NCBI RefSeq assembly: GCF_002929745.1
Contig: NZ_PJIQ01000008.1
Span: forward strand, 159,591-223,590
DNA length: 64,000 bases
Source: Arthrobacter sp. B1805
GTDB taxonomy: Bacteria; Actinomycetota; Actinomycetes; Actinomycetales; Micrococcaceae
Direction of reading: 5' to 3'
Shown here one piece after another: positions 47,615 through 57,985 of the stretch. Every line of letters starts with the position of its first letter. Within the stretch, counting starts at the first letter, position 1. Both the position numbers and the translations under genes were made by a program. The notes below the pieces were generated by a model. That model worked only from the letters and a program-made list of their open reading frames with translations. It did no database searches and was not told the DNA's origin.

Positions 47615-48715
47615 ATGACCACTCTCGGCCTCGAGGAGGAATACCTGCTGCTCGAACCGCGATCGGGCCTGCCGGCGCACCGCGCCGGGGAGGTCGAGCG
47701 CCTGCTCGAATCGACGCCGGAGATCAGCGATGACGAGATCCAGCGGGAACTGCTGTCCTGCCAGATCGAGACAGCCACCCCGGTGTGCGAGACGCTGACG
47801 CAGGCCGAGGAATCCCTCCTGAACTTCCGGCGGAAGTTCGCGGGCGCGGCAACGCGCGTGGGAACCGTCGGTGCTGCCACCGGAACTGCTCCCTGGATCC
47901 GGCAGGCGTACCCGGAGCTGACCGACAAGCAACGCTACGAGGACCTGAGGGCCAGCGCGCCGGGAATCGTGGGCGACCAGTTCGTCAACGGGCTCCATGT
48001 GCACGTCGGTGTGCCGGACCAGGAGCGTGGCGTCCAGGCACTCAACCGCATCCGTCCCTGGATCCCGCTACTCACCGCGCTCAGCGTCAATTCGCCCTAC
48101 TGGCTGAGCCGGGACAGCGGCTTCGGCAGCTGGCGCGTCATCCACTACCGCCGATGGGCCGTCCAGGGCATCCCGCCGTACTTCGCCGATGCCGCCGACT
48201 ACGAGCGCAGGATCACCCGTCTCGGCGCCAGTGGAGCCATTTTGGACCGCGGGGTCCTCACCTGGGTGGCAAGGCTCTCGGACCACTACCCCACGCTGGA
48301 GCTCAGGGCCTGCGACGTGCAGCTCGAGGCGCAGGACTCCGTGCTGCTCGGTGCCCTGACGCGCGCGCTCGTCGTCACCGCCCTCGGCGACGCCGAGCGG
48401 GACAGCACTCCCCTCGTCCCGGACCCGGAACTCCTGGACGCCGCGCTCTGGCAAGCTGCGCGGGACGGCGTGGAAGGCACGCTCGTCGACCCGGTCGCGG
48501 CTGAACCCGTGCCTGCGGGTCAGCTCCTCGAGGCGTTCCTCGAGCACGTCGGCCCGGCACTCGCATCCGAGGGCGACGCCGACTGGGTGCGCGCCGGGGT
48601 GGAGACGATGAAGGAACGGGGCACTGGCGCCGAGCGGCAGCGCCGGGCGATGCGCGACGGCGGCATGGAAGCCCTGCTGTCCCTCTACGGCCACTCGCTG
48701 ACGTTCGAGCCCTAG
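47615..48715 (+). CDS. GCS2-type carboxylate-amine ligase (YbdK family)
   Basis: A 366-aa protein with GLEEEYLLLE at the N-terminus and the FVNGLHVHVGVPD and ELRACDVQL motifs of the weak glutamate-cysteine ligase family (YbdK). Family members join glutamate to cysteine or other amines at low rate; in mycothiol-using actinobacteria the physiological substrate is unsettled. ATG with GGAGTTCCCCG before it. Its stop overlaps the convergent alpha-galactosidase stop by 4 bp. Confidence 0.85.
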   Translation: MTTLGLEEEYLLLEPRSGLPAHRAGEVERLLESTPEISDDEIQRELLSCQIETATPVCETLTQAEESLLNFRRKFAGAATRVGTVGAATGTAPWIRQAYPELTDKQRYEDLRASAPGIVGDQFVNGLHVHVGVPDQERGVQALNRIRPWIPLLTALSVNSPYWLSRDSGFGSWRVIHYRRWAVQGIPPYFADAADYERRITRLGASGAILDRGVLTWVARLSDHYPTLELRACDVQLEAQDSVLLGALTRALVVTALGDAERDSTPLVPDPELLDAALWQAARDGVEGTLVDPVAAEPVPAGQLLEAFLEHVGPALASEGDADWVRAGVETMKERGTGAERQRRAMRDGGMEALLSLYGHSLTFEP

Positions 48716-50895
48716 CGGAGCCCTGCCATGCCGTCGACGGCTTGATCGGCCTGGTCGCCGCGCAGTTCGATGAGCAGCGTCTGCTCGGGCAGCAGCACGG
48801 GAGCCTGGAGTCCGGAATGGCCCAGCACCCGGCCGGAAAGCCGCAGCGGCTCGCCGTCGAGTGCCGCGTGGAGCCAGGCGAGCGGTGACTGCCCGCTCCC
48901 GGGGTGCCCCTCCTGCGGGACGGCGAGGCGCACCTCGTAGACCGCCTCGGGATCGAGCCCGGGGAACGTCAGCGGACCCGGCGGATAGCTCGCGCTGGAA
49001 CCGGTGAGGGAGTAGCCGAAGAGGGCGCGCCGGCGGTCCTGGGAGACGATGCCCCGCAGGTCCATCGAAGGATCGACCAGGTCTGCGTGGACCAGAGTGC
49101 CGCGGTGCAGGTCGTCGCGCCACGCACGGTGGAGTCCGATGTAGCGCGCCAGGATCTCGTACTCCCCCTCCGTCCGGTCGGAGATGTCCCACTCGATGCC
49201 GTAATGACCGAAGATGGCCGTGCCGGCGCGGAACGGCAACGAGTGGGCGCGGCCCGTGGAGTGCGAGGCAGGGCCGCCGATGTGCATTCCCATGAGTTCG
49301 GGCGGGACGACGAGCCCGGTGTACTTCTGGTTGACGAGCCGCTCGATCGGATCGATGCAGTCACTCGTCCAGATCCGGTCCGTACGGGCGAGGATGCCGA
49401 GATCGACGCGGGCCCCGCCAGACGCGCAGGACTCGATCTCGAGGTCGGGATGGCGGGTCCGGAGTTCGTCGAGCAAGCGGTAGAGCGCCTCGACATGACG
49501 GTGGACTGCTGCCCGGCCGGTGCGCGCGTCGGCGGCCTCGAGCAGGTCCCTGTTGTGATCCCACTTCACGTACGCGATGTCGTTGGCCGTGAGGATGTCA
49601 TCGAGGCGCTCGAGGATGTACGCGTAGGCATCAGGATGGCCGAGATTCAGCACCTGCTGTTGCCTCCCGGGAAGCGGCAGCCGCCCCTCGGGCTGCAGGA
49701 TCCACTCCGGGTGCGCACGCGCGAGGTCGGAGTCCGGGTTGACCATCTCGGGCTCGAACCAGAGCCCGAACTCCATGCCTAGTCCGCGCACATGGTCGAT
49801 GATCGGAGCTAGGCCGTCCGGCCACACCGTCTCGTCCACATACCAGTCACCAAGGCTCGACGTGTCATCACGCCGCCCACGGAACCATCCGTCATCCAGG
49901 ACGAATCGTTCGACGCCGAGGGCCGCGGCCCTGTCGGCGAGGGCCTGCAGGCGCGTGATGTCGAGGTCGAAGTACACGGCCTCCCAGGTGTTGAGCGTGA
50001 CGGGCCGTGGCCGCCGGGGATGGACCGGCCGAGACCGCAGGTGCCGGTGGAAGCGGCCGGACAGCTCGTTCAGCCCGTCACCCCAGGAGCCGATGACCTC
50101 CGGGGTGGAGTAGCTCTCCCCCGGGGCGAGCACGACCTCCCGCGGCGCAAGCAGCTCGCCGGCAGCCAGGAAGGCATCTCCGGCCGGCGTCTTCTCGGCC
50201 AGGACGTGCTGGTTACCACTCCATGCGATGTGTATTCCCTGCACCATGCCCTGCTCGAAGCCGAAACCTCTGGTGCCGGCCGCAAGGAGCACGGTGGCAT
50301 CCGCTCCCGGTCGTCCGCGCCGGCTCGTCCGTGCGTACGTGCCGACGGTGAGGTCGTGGCGTTGCGGTGAACGCTCCCGCAGGTGCCGCCCGGTGGTGTC
50401 GAGAACCTCAGCGGCCGCGTGGGACAACGGGAACGAGAGATTGAGGGATCTGACCTCGTAGTCGTCATGGCCCGTGTTGGTCACGACCAGCCGCTGCGTG
50501 AAGAGGCCTGATTCGCTCAGGCCCACGTGCGCGCTCAGTGCGAGTCCGGCGTCGTCGTCCCGAGCCTCGATCGTCGCGGCTGCCCCACCGACGCCGGCGG
50601 TCATCGAGACGACGGTGAAGCGCGGGTAGAGGTGGGTTCCCGCGCGGTCACCGGTCAGGCCCGGCGTCCCTTGCCAGCCCGCGGACTCGAGGGGCAGGAG
50701 GGACAGCCTCGCGGGGACATCGATACCACCGGAGACACGCTGCGGCCGCTGCGCCGCTGTGAGCGCCGCCAGTTGATCGGCGTCGAGGTCGCCCAGATCG
50801 GGCCCCCAGTAAGCGAGGACCGGCAGTCCGTACTGGTGGGGATCGAGCACCACGCTGGTGCCGCCGCGGGAAAGGTGGAGGGGGGTGATCGTCAC
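48712..50895 (-). CDS. Alpha-galactosidase, glycoside hydrolase family 36
   Basis: A 727-aa GH36 enzyme: N-terminal beta-sandwich (about 1-285), (beta/alpha)8 barrel with catalytic nucleophile Asp in AYVKWDHNRDL and acid/base Asp in WTSDCIDPIERL, and a C-terminal beta domain. It removes alpha-1,6-galactose from melibiose or raffinose sugars. No signal peptide, so it is cytosolic; yet no sugar transporter or LacI regulator is next to it, which leaves uptake to genes elsewhere. The GTG start has no Shine-Dalgarno sequence and a promoter ends right before it. Confidence 0.94.
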   Translation of the reverse strand: MTITPLHLSRGGTSVVLDPHQYGLPVLAYWGPDLGDLDADQLAALTAAQRPQRVSGGIDVPARLSLLPLESAGWQGTPGLTGDRAGTHLYPRFTVVSMTAGVGGAAATIEARDDDAGLALSAHVGLSESGLFTQRLVVTNTGHDDYEVRSLNLSFPLSHAAAEVLDTTGRHLRERSPQRHDLTVGTYARTSRRGRPGADATVLLAAGTRGFGFEQGMVQGIHIAWSGNQHVLAEKTPAGDAFLAAGELLAPREVVLAPGESYSTPEVIGSWGDGLNELSGRFHRHLRSRPVHPRRPRPVTLNTWEAVYFDLDITRLQALADRAAALGVERFVLDDGWFRGRRDDTSSLGDWYVDETVWPDGLAPIIDHVRGLGMEFGLWFEPEMVNPDSDLARAHPEWILQPEGRLPLPGRQQQVLNLGHPDAYAYILERLDDILTANDIAYVKWDHNRDLLEAADARTGRAAVHRHVEALYRLLDELRTRHPDLEIESCASGGARVDLGILARTDRIWTSDCIDPIERLVNQKYTGLVVPPELMGMHIGGPASHSTGRAHSLPFRAGTAIFGHYGIEWDISDRTEGEYEILARYIGLHRAWRDDLHRGTLVHADLVDPSMDLRGIVSQDRRRALFGYSLTGSSASYPPGPLTFPGLDPEAVYEVRLAVPQEGHPGSGQSPLAWLHAALDGEPLRLSGRVLGHSGLQAPVLLPEQTLLIELRGDQADQAVDGMAGLR

Positions 50896-50901
50896 TGATT
50901 A

Positions 50902-50930
50902 TTTTTATCGTGTAACTAACTGTCCGGCAA
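50902..50930 (-). promoter_or_regulatory. Promoter of the leaderless alpha-galactosidase gene
   Basis: On the minus strand TTGCCG (50930-50925), 17-bp spacer, TAAAAA (50907-50902), then 6 nt to the GTG. The region is AT-rich compared with its surroundings. Confidence 0.45.
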
Positions 50931-50942
50931 GCCGTCAGCCGC

Positions 50943-51170
50943 CTACCGCTGCCGGTTGTCCCGCCGCAGCAGGCCAACGATGAGGCACAGAAGACCGAGC
51001 AGGAGTGGAACCAGCGTGAAAAGGGTGTGGGTGCCACCCAGATAGCTCATCACGAAGATATAGGCGAACGTCCCGCCCACCAGGATCCAGCCGAGCACGA
51101 TCAGACCTCGACCCCTGTTGGGCGGTGGCAGTGGCGGGAGCCACCCCGGCGGCCTGTCAGTCCAACTCAT
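50943..51170 (-). CDS. Small two-helix membrane protein
   Basis: A 75-aa protein with two transmembrane segments (GLIVLGWILVGGTFAYIFVM and LFTLVPLLLGLLCLIVGLL), a proline-rich cytosolic N-terminus (RPPGWLPPLPPPNRG) and a basic tail (LRRDNRQR). No homologue recognised. It ends 47 bp before the alpha-galactosidase start on the same strand. Confidence 0.6.
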   Translation of the reverse strand: MSWTDRPPGWLPPLPPPNRGRGLIVLGWILVGGTFAYIFVMSYLGGTHTLFTLVPLLLGLLCLIVGLLRRDNRQR

Positions 51171-51319
51171 CGCCCAAGTCTAGTTGTCCGGCGGGCCGAC
51201 GGACGGGGTGCTCGGAGCAAACGCGATACTCGCTGCCGCCCCGGTTTCGGAAGCCGATACCAGGCACGCTGCAGACGACACAGCGCCCCGTCGGAGTCCG
51301 ACGGAGCGCTGTGAGGTTG

Positions 51320-51684
51320 TGGAGATGGCGGGAATTGAACCCGCGTCCGATGCAGTGTAGTCAGGGCTTCTCCGGGCGCAGTTTGCGTCGGTTTTTCTCG
51401 GCTTCAGCCATCGTGCAAACAAGTGGCTGCCAAGCCCAGTTGTATAAAAGTCCCCCCGGTCCCTACAACGAGGACCGGGAGCAGTGGCCCTCTAAATGAC
51501 GCCAGTATCCGGGGCGAGAGCAAACCCGGGCTGACGGACTAGCTAGGCTGCTTAGGCAGCGAGAGCGAAGTCAGTGCGCTTTTGTTCGGCACTTATTGTT
51601 TTACAAGGAGCGTTTACGAGATAACCCTGTATCCTCGGCCCGCTTCCCCTGTCGCGACTAACATCGTCGAAACCTGTCATCCCC
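51320..51684 (-). ncRNA. ssrA: tmRNA (ssrA)
   Basis: The 5' end GGGGATGACAGG pairs with the 3' CATCTCC as a tRNA-like acceptor stem; the T-arm is GCGGGTTCAATTCCCGC. The tag frame (51590-51552) reads AEQKRTDFALAA and stops with TAA; the terminal ALAA is the normal protease signal. CCA is not encoded. With SmpB it rescues stalled ribosomes and tags the nascent chain. smpB is only one gene away. Confidence 0.96.
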
Positions 51685-51798
51685 ATGTTCAGTTATCAAG
51701 TGATTCCTGCTTCAACCGGCCCAGCGGCCGATCGACCTTCCTATTCTAGCGCACCTTCCCCGCCCGTCCACGTGCTTCGCCCACGGAGAACGGGCGGA

Positions 51799-52173
51799 CT
51801 ACTGGCTGACGATGATCCCGAGGATCACGATCGGGGACTGCCACAGGCGCACGACGACGAACGCGAGGGTCACGAACGCGATGCCGAGGGCTGCAAGAGC
51901 CGTGGTGCCGGCCTGCTTGCGACGGAAGCTCCACCAGAAGATGGCGATGTTCAGCAGTAGCATCACCGGCGAAATCCAGACGAGCAGCTGCGCGAAGTAG
52001 ACATAGACGAGGAACACGAACGGAATGAGGGAGAGGATTCCGACGGGCACCACGACCAGCAGCAGGATCAGATCGACCAGCGCGCCGGCCGTCACCCACC
52101 AGGGGCGCTTGTAGGTCAGCTCCGACGGCTCAGGCTCGCCGTCCTCCTGTGCCTCCCAGAAGACATCACTCAC
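51799..52173 (-). CDS. Small membrane protein between smpB and ssrA
   Basis: A 124-aa protein with an acidic N-terminus (EAQEDGEPEPSE) and about four hydrophobic segments (ALVDLILLLVVVPVGILSLIPF, VFLVYVYFAQLLVWISPV, LLLNIAIFWWSF, ALGIAFVTLAFVVVRLW). Function unknown. Its ATG overlaps the smpB stop by 4 nt, so it is translated together with smpB. Such a protein is not part of the known trans-translation machinery. Confidence 0.7.
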   Translation of the reverse strand: MSDVFWEAQEDGEPEPSELTYKRPWWVTAGALVDLILLLVVVPVGILSLIPFVFLVYVYFAQLLVWISPVMLLLNIAIFWWSFRRKQAGTTALAALGIAFVTLAFVVVRLWQSPIVILGIIVSQ

Positions 52174-52643
52174 GCGCCGAGGTTCTTCTCGCGCATGGCG
52201 CGCAGCGCCTCCCGGTTGTCCTGCTTCTCCCGCAGCGTCTGACGCTTGTCGTAGTCACGCTTGCCCCGGGCCACCGCGATCTCGACCTTGGCCTTGCCGT
52301 TCGAGAAGTAGAGCTGCAAAGGCACGAGGGTGAACCCGGATTCGCGGATCTTCTGCGAGATCTTCGTGAGTTCCTCGCGGTGCAGGAGGAGCTTCCTCCT
52401 CCGACGCGCGGCATGGTTCGTCCAGCTGCCCTGCGAGTACTCGGAGATGTGGATGCCCTCGAGCCAGAGTTCGTCCCCGTAGAAAATGGCATAACCGTCC
52501 AGGAGCGAGGCCTGTCCCGCGCGCAGCGACTTCACCTCGGTACCCATCAACGCGATGCCGGCCTCGTAGGTGTCGAGCACCGCGTAGTCGTGGAAAGCCT
52601 TCCGATTGGTGGCCACCACTTTCCGGCCACTTTCCTTCGGCAC
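52170..52643 (-). CDS. smpB: SsrA-binding protein SmpB
   Basis: A 157-aa OB-fold protein that binds the tRNA-like end of tmRNA and mimics the codon-anticodon stem: NRKAFHDYAVLDTYEAGIALMGTEVKSLR at the N-terminus and a basic C-terminal tail (RDYDKRQTLREKQDNREALR). ATG at 52643 behind AAGGAG. Located next to ssrA, as in many actinobacteria. Confidence 0.96.
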   Translation of the reverse strand: MPKESGRKVVATNRKAFHDYAVLDTYEAGIALMGTEVKSLRAGQASLLDGYAIFYGDELWLEGIHISEYSQGSWTNHAARRRRKLLLHREELTKISQKIRESGFTLVPLQLYFSNGKAKVEIAVARGKRDYDKRQTLREKQDNREALRAMREKNLGA

Positions 52644-52713
52644 GGCACAACTCCTTCGACGACGATGCTGCGGACGGCAGTCCGCTGGACGGCAGTGCCT
52701 TCCATCCTACGAC

Positions 52714-54276
52714 CTAGAGCAGACCCATCGGGTCCACCAACGTACCGTTCAGCATCGTCTCGAAGTGGAGATGGCATCCGGTGGAATTGCCCGTGGTGCC
52801 GGTGTAGCCGATGAGCTGGCCCGCACTCACGCGCTGACCGACCGAAACGAGGTAACTCGTCAGGTGGTAGTAGTTCGTAGCAAGGGCGTTGCCACCGACC
52901 ACTCCGTGGTTGAGGACGATCCGGTTGCCCGCGCCCGGCAGGACGTTGGAGTCCGCATACCAGACCTCACCGGCCGCGGGTGCGTAGAGAGGCGTACCGC
53001 ATCCGACGCCGTAGTCGATACCGGTGTGCATGTAACCGCCGGTGCCGTTGAAGTCGATGGTGCCGACCGGCGTCGGACGCCAGCCGAAGCCCGAGCTGAT
53101 GGGAGCGTTGACAGGCGCGCGAAGGCCGAACGAGCTGGGGTTCGACGGCGGCGCCGCCGGGGGCGCCGCTACCACGGGGGCTACCGGTGCAACCGGCGCG
53201 GGCCGGACCGGCGCAGGAGCCGGTCGGTTTGCCGCTGCGGCTTCTGCTGCCCGCCGCGCTGTCTCCGCGGCTGCCGCGGCTTCCGCTTCGGCCTGGCGGC
53301 GGGCCTGCTCGGCGGCTGCCGCGGCTTCCGCTTCAGCCCGGAGCCGCTCCTGCTCCGCCTTCTGGCGGGCTTCCTCGGCCTTGCGTGCTTCCTCGATCTG
53401 GCGCCGCTGGCGCTCGGCGATGTCTGCGTTCACCTGCTGGTGGGCATTCTCGACGCTTGCCAGCTTGGCTTCGATGACGGGTTTCTGTTCCTGCAGCTTG
53501 GCCGACAATGCCGAGGTGTCGGCTACGAGCTTGTCCACCTTGACCTTCTCGCTCGCGGCAGCGTCGCGCGCCGACTGCTCGGCGGCCAGCGCGTCGTCGG
53601 CCTTCTGCTTGAGCTTGGTGATCTCGGCCTCGACGGCGACGAGACGGGCCTGGCTGTTCGCGTTCGTCGCGTTCTGCTCCGACAGGCGCTCCATCGCGGC
53701 GTTCTGGCTCCGCAGTGCCTGGTCCACCATGTCCATCGACTCGGTGAAGTCCTCGACGCCCTCGGCTCCCAGAAGCAGCGAGACATTCGTCGGCACGCCA
53801 CCGTTCTTGTAGGCTTCCGTGGCGATCTGCCCGATGACCCTGCGCGTCTCGTCCATTTTCTGCTCGTCGGCGCGGAGTTCCTCGGTGATCTTCGTCTTCG
53901 TCTCCTGCGCCAGGTCGACCCGGACCGCAAGTGCACCCACTTCGTCGGTCGCCGCTTCCACCCTGCCCTGAGCGTCGGCGAGCGCCTGCTGGGCGCCGGG
54001 GAGCTGGCCTTGATAGGTCTTCAGTGCGCCGATGGTTTCCGCGATGTCGCTGTCGAGGTACTCCATCGACTGCTGGACCTCGGCGATCTCGTTCTCGAGC
54101 GCACTCTTGCGGTCGTCGAGTTCGTCCGCGACCACGGGCGTGCTGAACCCGAGGGCGAGAGCGACGACGAGAGCAACCGACGTGCCGGCGGTGCCCCGCA
54201 CGACGAAAGCCTTCTTGTCCTGCCGGGACCACCAGGTTGATGGGTGGCGCACGTATCCCCTGGCGCTGAGCGGCAT
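52714..54276 (-). CDS. Coiled-coil M23 peptidase, FtsEX-associated
   Basis: A 520-aa exported hydrolase. It has a signal anchor (about 26-50, TSVALVVALALGFSTPVVA), a long coiled coil (about 50-345, including a Glu/Ala/Arg-rich stretch near 280-345), an Ala/Pro linker, and an M23 domain with zinc ligands H417, D421 and HLH at 502-504. FtsEX-linked coiled-coil hydrolases (EnvC/RipC type) open peptidoglycan during division; gene order ftsE-ftsX-M23 supports it. The catalytic motif is intact, so unlike EnvC it may cut wall itself. 4 bp from ftsX. Confidence 0.92.
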   Translation of the reverse strand: MPLSARGYVRHPSTWWSRQDKKAFVVRGTAGTSVALVVALALGFSTPVVADELDDRKSALENEIAEVQQSMEYLDSDIAETIGALKTYQGQLPGAQQALADAQGRVEAATDEVGALAVRVDLAQETKTKITEELRADEQKMDETRRVIGQIATEAYKNGGVPTNVSLLLGAEGVEDFTESMDMVDQALRSQNAAMERLSEQNATNANSQARLVAVEAEITKLKQKADDALAAEQSARDAAASEKVKVDKLVADTSALSAKLQEQKPVIEAKLASVENAHQQVNADIAERQRRQIEEARKAEEARQKAEQERLRAEAEAAAAAEQARRQAEAEAAAAAETARRAAEAAAANRPAPAPVRPAPVAPVAPVVAAPPAAPPSNPSSFGLRAPVNAPISSGFGWRPTPVGTIDFNGTGGYMHTGIDYGVGCGTPLYAPAAGEVWYADSNVLPGAGNRIVLNHGVVGGNALATNYYHLTSYLVSVGQRVSAGQLIGYTGTTGNSTGCHLHFETMLNGTLVDPMGLL

Positions 54277-54280
54277 CGTT

Positions 54281-55195
54281 TTAGACCTTTACGTATCGTC
54301 GGAGAGTGAGCAGGGACGAGAGTCCCGCAAGGATTGCTCCCAGAAGGATGAGAGCGGGAACCAGCAGCAGCACTTGCTGGGAGGAGATGAACGCCGTCTG
54401 CGGGAAGGTGTTGACGAGCCAGCCGTCGATCAGGAATCTCGACGTCCCCCACAGCGTGACCGACGCGAGGACCGCGCCGATGACTGCAGCGATGACTCCC
54501 TCCAGGATGAACGGCAGCTGGATCACGGCCTTCGAAGCGCCGACGAGGCGCATGATGCCCGTCTCCCTGCGGCGGCTGAACGCGGAGAGCCGGATGGTGG
54601 TCGCGATCAGCAGGATGGCGCAGAAGGTCATGATGCCGGCGATCACGAGCGCGACGACGGAGGCCCAGTTCATGTAGCGGAAGATCGCCTCGAGGAAGTC
54701 GCGCTGGTCGCTCACCGCGTCGACGCCCGGCTCCGAGGAGAACGCTTCGTCGATGACCTCGTACTTCTCGGCATCCACCAGGCTCACGCGGAATGACTCG
54801 GGGAGCTGGTCTGCGGTGACCGAGTCGACGATCGGGGAGTTCGCGAACTGGTCCCGGAAGTGGCCCAGCGCCTCCTCCTGCGACTCGTAGGACACGGTGT
54901 CCACGTACGGAGCGAACTGCTCGGACTCCAGCTTGGCCTGGATCGCGGCGCGTTGCTCCTCGGTCACCGGGCCCGTGGCGCAACTCGTCTCCGACGAGTT
55001 GTCGACGCAGAGGTAGATGGTGACCTGCACGCGGTCGTACCAGTACCCCTTCATCTGGTTGATCTGCAGTTGGAACAGGCCGGCCGCGCCGACGAAGGTC
55101 AGCGAGATGAAGGTCACCAGGATCACGGACGTGACCATGGACAGGTTGCGGCGGATGCCCGAACCGATCTCGGACAGGATGAACGCGAGCCTCAT
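54281..55195 (-). CDS. ftsX: Cell division protein FtsX
   Basis: A 304-aa permease-like partner of FtsE: one N-terminal helix (about 20-45), a large extracellular loop (about 50-170) with a cysteine pair ([10 protein letters not shown]), then three helices in the second half ([22 protein letters not shown] and following). It passes the ATPase stroke to the wall hydrolase outside. Its ATG overlaps the ftsE stop by 4 nt. Confidence 0.95.
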   Translation of the reverse strand: MRLAFILSEIGSGIRRNLSMVTSVILVTFISLTFVGAAGLFQLQINQMKGYWYDRVQVTIYLCVDNSSETSCATGPVTEEQRAAIQAKLESEQFAPYVDTVSYESQEEALGHFRDQFANSPIVDSVTADQLPESFRVSLVDAEKYEVIDEAFSSEPGVDAVSDQRDFLEAIFRYMNWASVVALVIAGIMTFCAILLIATTIRLSAFSRRRETGIMRLVGASKAVIQLPFILEGVIAAVIGAVLASVTLWGTSRFLIDGWLVNTFPQTAFISSQQVLLLVPALILLGAILAGLSSLLTLRRYVKV

Positions 55196-55896
55196 TCGGC
55201 CAACGCTCCTGCTTCTCCCACGTAGATGCCCTGCGCGTCGTCGCGCACGACCGAGCCATTGTGGAGTTCGACGACGCGCTTGCGCATCGTGTTGACGATG
55301 TCGTCGTCGTGCGTCGCCATGACCACCGTGGTGCCGTTCTGATTGATCCTGTCGAGGACCTTCATGATCCCCATCGACGTCGTCGGATCGAGGTTTCCTG
55401 TGGGCTCGTCGGCGAGCAGGATTCCGGGCCGGTTGACGATGGCGCGCGCGATCGCGACGCGCTGCTGCTCACCGCCGGAGAGCTCGTGCGGCATGCGGTT
55501 GTTCTTGCCCTCGAGTCCGACCGTCGCGAGCACGTCCGGCACGGTCTCGCGGATGACGGCTCGGCTCCTGCCGATCACCTGCATCGCGAAGGCGACGTTG
55601 GAGAACACCGTCTTGTTGGGGAGCAGCCGGAAGTCCTGGAACACGACGCCGATTCCACGGCGAAGGCGGGGAACGCGCCAGCTGGGGATGTTCGCGACGT
55701 TCTGGCCGGCCACGTAGACCGCGCCCTTCGACGCCTGGTCCTCCTTGAGGACGAGGCGGATGAAGGTCGACTTGCCCGAGCCCGAAGCGCCGACGAGGAA
55801 GACGAACTCGCCGCGGTCGACGTCGAGGGAGACGGCATCGAGAGCAGGCTGCGACTTCTGGTCGTAGGTCTTCGTGACGTTGTCGAATCTGATCAT
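55192..55896 (-). CDS. ftsE: Cell division ATP-binding protein FtsE
   Basis: A 234-aa ABC ATPase: Walker [10 protein letters not shown], signature LSGGEQQRV, Walker B ILLADEP, D-loop GNLD, switch His in THDDDI. ATG at 55896 gives [12 protein letters not shown], the family start. It heads ftsE-ftsX-M23-smpB. Confidence 0.95.
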   Translation of the reverse strand: MIRFDNVTKTYDQKSQPALDAVSLDVDRGEFVFLVGASGSGKSTFIRLVLKEDQASKGAVYVAGQNVANIPSWRVPRLRRGIGVVFQDFRLLPNKTVFSNVAFAMQVIGRSRAVIRETVPDVLATVGLEGKNNRMPHELSGGEQQRVAIARAIVNRPGILLADEPTGNLDPTTSMGIMKVLDRINQNGTTVVMATHDDDIVNTMRKRVVELHNGSVVRDDAQGIYVGEAGALAE

Positions 55897-56122
55897 GATC
55901 ACTCTGCGCCCATGTGTCCGCCGGGGCACGGGCATCTGTTGGGGGAAGGAAGCACCGGCTCCTCGACTATAACGACGACGTCACGATGCGCCCGCTACCC
56001 CGGCGGGTGTGTCGCACGCAAGGACGGATTTCACGCCCGCGCAGGGACGACGGGCGGGCCCGACGCCGGTCAGGCGGCCGTGCGATCGCCCGGACACCTC
56101 GCAGGCCGGCCGGGTGGCTCCG

Positions 56123-57238
56123 CTACGAGACGTCGTTGCGATTGTTGGTGCGCCAGCGGATACCGGCATCGATGAAGTCGTCGATCTCGCCGTCGAACAC
56201 GGCAGAGGTGTTGCCCACCTCGTGGTTCGTGCGGAGGTCCTTGACCATCTGGTACGGATTGAGCACGTAGGAACGCATCTGGTCACCCCAGGATGCCTTC
56301 ACGTCACCGGCGAACGCCTTCTTCTCCGCGTTCTCCTGCTCTTTTTTCAACAGCAGGAGGCGTGACTGGAGGACACGCATGGCAGCGGCGCGGTTCTGGA
56401 TCTGCGACTTCTCGTTCTGCATCGACACCACCAGTCCGGTGGGAAGGTGCGTGAGGCGGACCGCGGAGTCGGTGGTGTTGACCGACTGCCCACCAGGTCC
56501 GGATGAGCGGAACACATCGACGCGGATCTCGTTGTCCGGCACCTCGATGACATCCGTCTGTTCGATGAGGGGGATCACCTCGACGGCGGCGAACGAGGTT
56601 TGCCGCCTGCCCTGGTTGTCAAAGGGACTGATCCTGACAAGCCGGTGAGTTCCGGCCTCGACCGAGAGGGTGCCGAACGCGTAGGGGGCCTTGACCTCGA
56701 AGGTCGCGGACTTCAGTCCCGCTTCCTCCGCATAGGACGTGTCGAGGACCTGAGTCGGATAGCCGTGGCGTTCGGCCCAGCGCAGGTACATGCGCAGAAG
56801 CATCTCGGCGAAGTCGGCAGCATCCACTCCCCCGGCTCCCGATCGGATCGTGACAACCGCCTCGCGCTCGTCCCACTCGCCGGCGAGGAGCGTCACGATC
56901 TCCAGATCGTCCAGGGACCTGCTCAGCGACACGAGTTCCTTCTCGGCCTCCGCGAGCGAGTCCTCGTCGCCTTCGTCCTGCGCCAACTCCACGAGCACCT
57001 CGAGGTCGTCGATGCGGCCCTCGAGGGTCTCCAGGCGCTCGAGTGCCGACTGCCGGTGCGACAGCTTCGACGTCACCTTCTGGGCAGCTGCGGGATCGTC
57101 CCACAGGTCCGGCGCGCCGGCTTCCTCGCTCAGCTCGTCGATGTCCTTGCGGATCCCCTCGATGTCCGAAACCTGCACGATGGACTGGTACTTCGCGCGG
57201 AGGGCGCGGATTTCTGCGGGAAAATCAGTGGTTGCCAT
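56123..57238 (-). CDS. prfB: Peptide chain release factor 2
   Basis: A 371-aa class-I release factor for UGA/UAA. The specificity tripeptide SPF is at 204-206, and the GGQ of peptidyl hydrolysis is at 249-251 ([14 protein letters not shown]). The reading frame is continuous: the +1 programmed frameshift used by E. coli prfB is absent, as usual in actinobacteria. It lies upstream of ftsE with 226 bp between and no gene in the gap. Confidence 0.96.
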   Translation of the reverse strand: MATTDFPAEIRALRAKYQSIVQVSDIEGIRKDIDELSEEAGAPDLWDDPAAAQKVTSKLSHRQSALERLETLEGRIDDLEVLVELAQDEGDEDSLAEAEKELVSLSRSLDDLEIVTLLAGEWDEREAVVTIRSGAGGVDAADFAEMLLRMYLRWAERHGYPTQVLDTSYAEEAGLKSATFEVKAPYAFGTLSVEAGTHRLVRISPFDNQGRRQTSFAAVEVIPLIEQTDVIEVPDNEIRVDVFRSSGPGGQSVNTTDSAVRLTHLPTGLVVSMQNEKSQIQNRAAAMRVLQSRLLLLKKEQENAEKKAFAGDVKASWGDQMRSYVLNPYQMVKDLRTNHEVGNTSAVFDGEIDDFIDAGIRWRTNNRNDVS

Positions 57239-57370
57239 GGTGATTCCAGCCTACGTCATGGCCGTGGGATGGCAGCGGGGGCACCAGAACGGGGAAATTC
57301 GTCCGCGGGCGCACTGCTCACGACCACACCACTCCTACGCAGACAGAGCCCCGCTTGTGCCGGTGTCCGG

Positions 57371-57985
57371 TCAGCCTGGGGCGTGCCGGTCTTGTCTCCC
57401 GTCCTGCAGCTGGACGCACCCGAGGCCGCGGCAGGGTGGGGTTCGTCCCCCTCCCGTCACCGGGTGAGCTGCGCGCGCGTTGGCCTGCGCAACGATCGGG
57501 ATACCGTCCGGCACGAGGACGTTGACGATGGGCGGACGCACGACGGCGGTGAGGACGACGCGGGCTGTCCGACCGTCAGGTGCCCCGGTGGCCGGATCGA
57601 TGGAGAGCGTCTCGAAACGGGTACCAGCACCTGTTGCGGCAAGGTAACCCTCGGCCGACTCCTCGACCCCGGCGTCGCGCAGCGTAGGCCTGGGCGTCGT
57701 CGTGCCGCCCACGGTTCCGATGTCGATGCTGTAGTCATCGGCAGCAGCGAGCGCTGCACCGTCGGCCGCCGAGAGCAGCTTCTTGTGCTCGATATAGACA
57801 GCGGTTACGGCGAGGACGACCGTGAGAACGAGCAGTGATACCAGCAGGTAACCGATCACCAGGATCCCGACCTGTCCGTCCTCACGGTGCCCGTGCCCCG
57901 TGTCATCCCCGGGGTCCCGTACACCCGGGGATACGGCCTGCTCCGGTTCCGGCCGCGGGGCCGAACTCATCATCCTGTCCGGCAT
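57371..57985 (-). CDS. TadG-related pilus assembly protein (Rv3655c-like)
   Basis: A 204-aa protein: one helix near residues 38-65 (VGILVIGYLLVSLLVLTVVLAVTAVY) after EDGQ, then an extracellular domain with LSAADGAALAAAD, the signature of TadG-like minor pilins. The start ATG shares a base with the previous stop (TGATG). Last gene of the Tad operon. A Cys pair (PPCRGLGC) near the C-terminus may form a disulfide. Confidence 0.8.
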   Translation of the reverse strand: MPDRMMSSAPRPEPEQAVSPGVRDPGDDTGHGHREDGQVGILVIGYLLVSLLVLTVVLAVTAVYIEHKKLLSAADGAALAAADDYSIDIGTVGGTTTPRPTLRDAGVEESAEGYLAATGAGTRFETLSIDPATGAPDGRTARVVLTAVVRPPIVNVLVPDGIPIVAQANARAAHPVTGGGRTPPCRGLGCVQLQDGRQDRHAPG

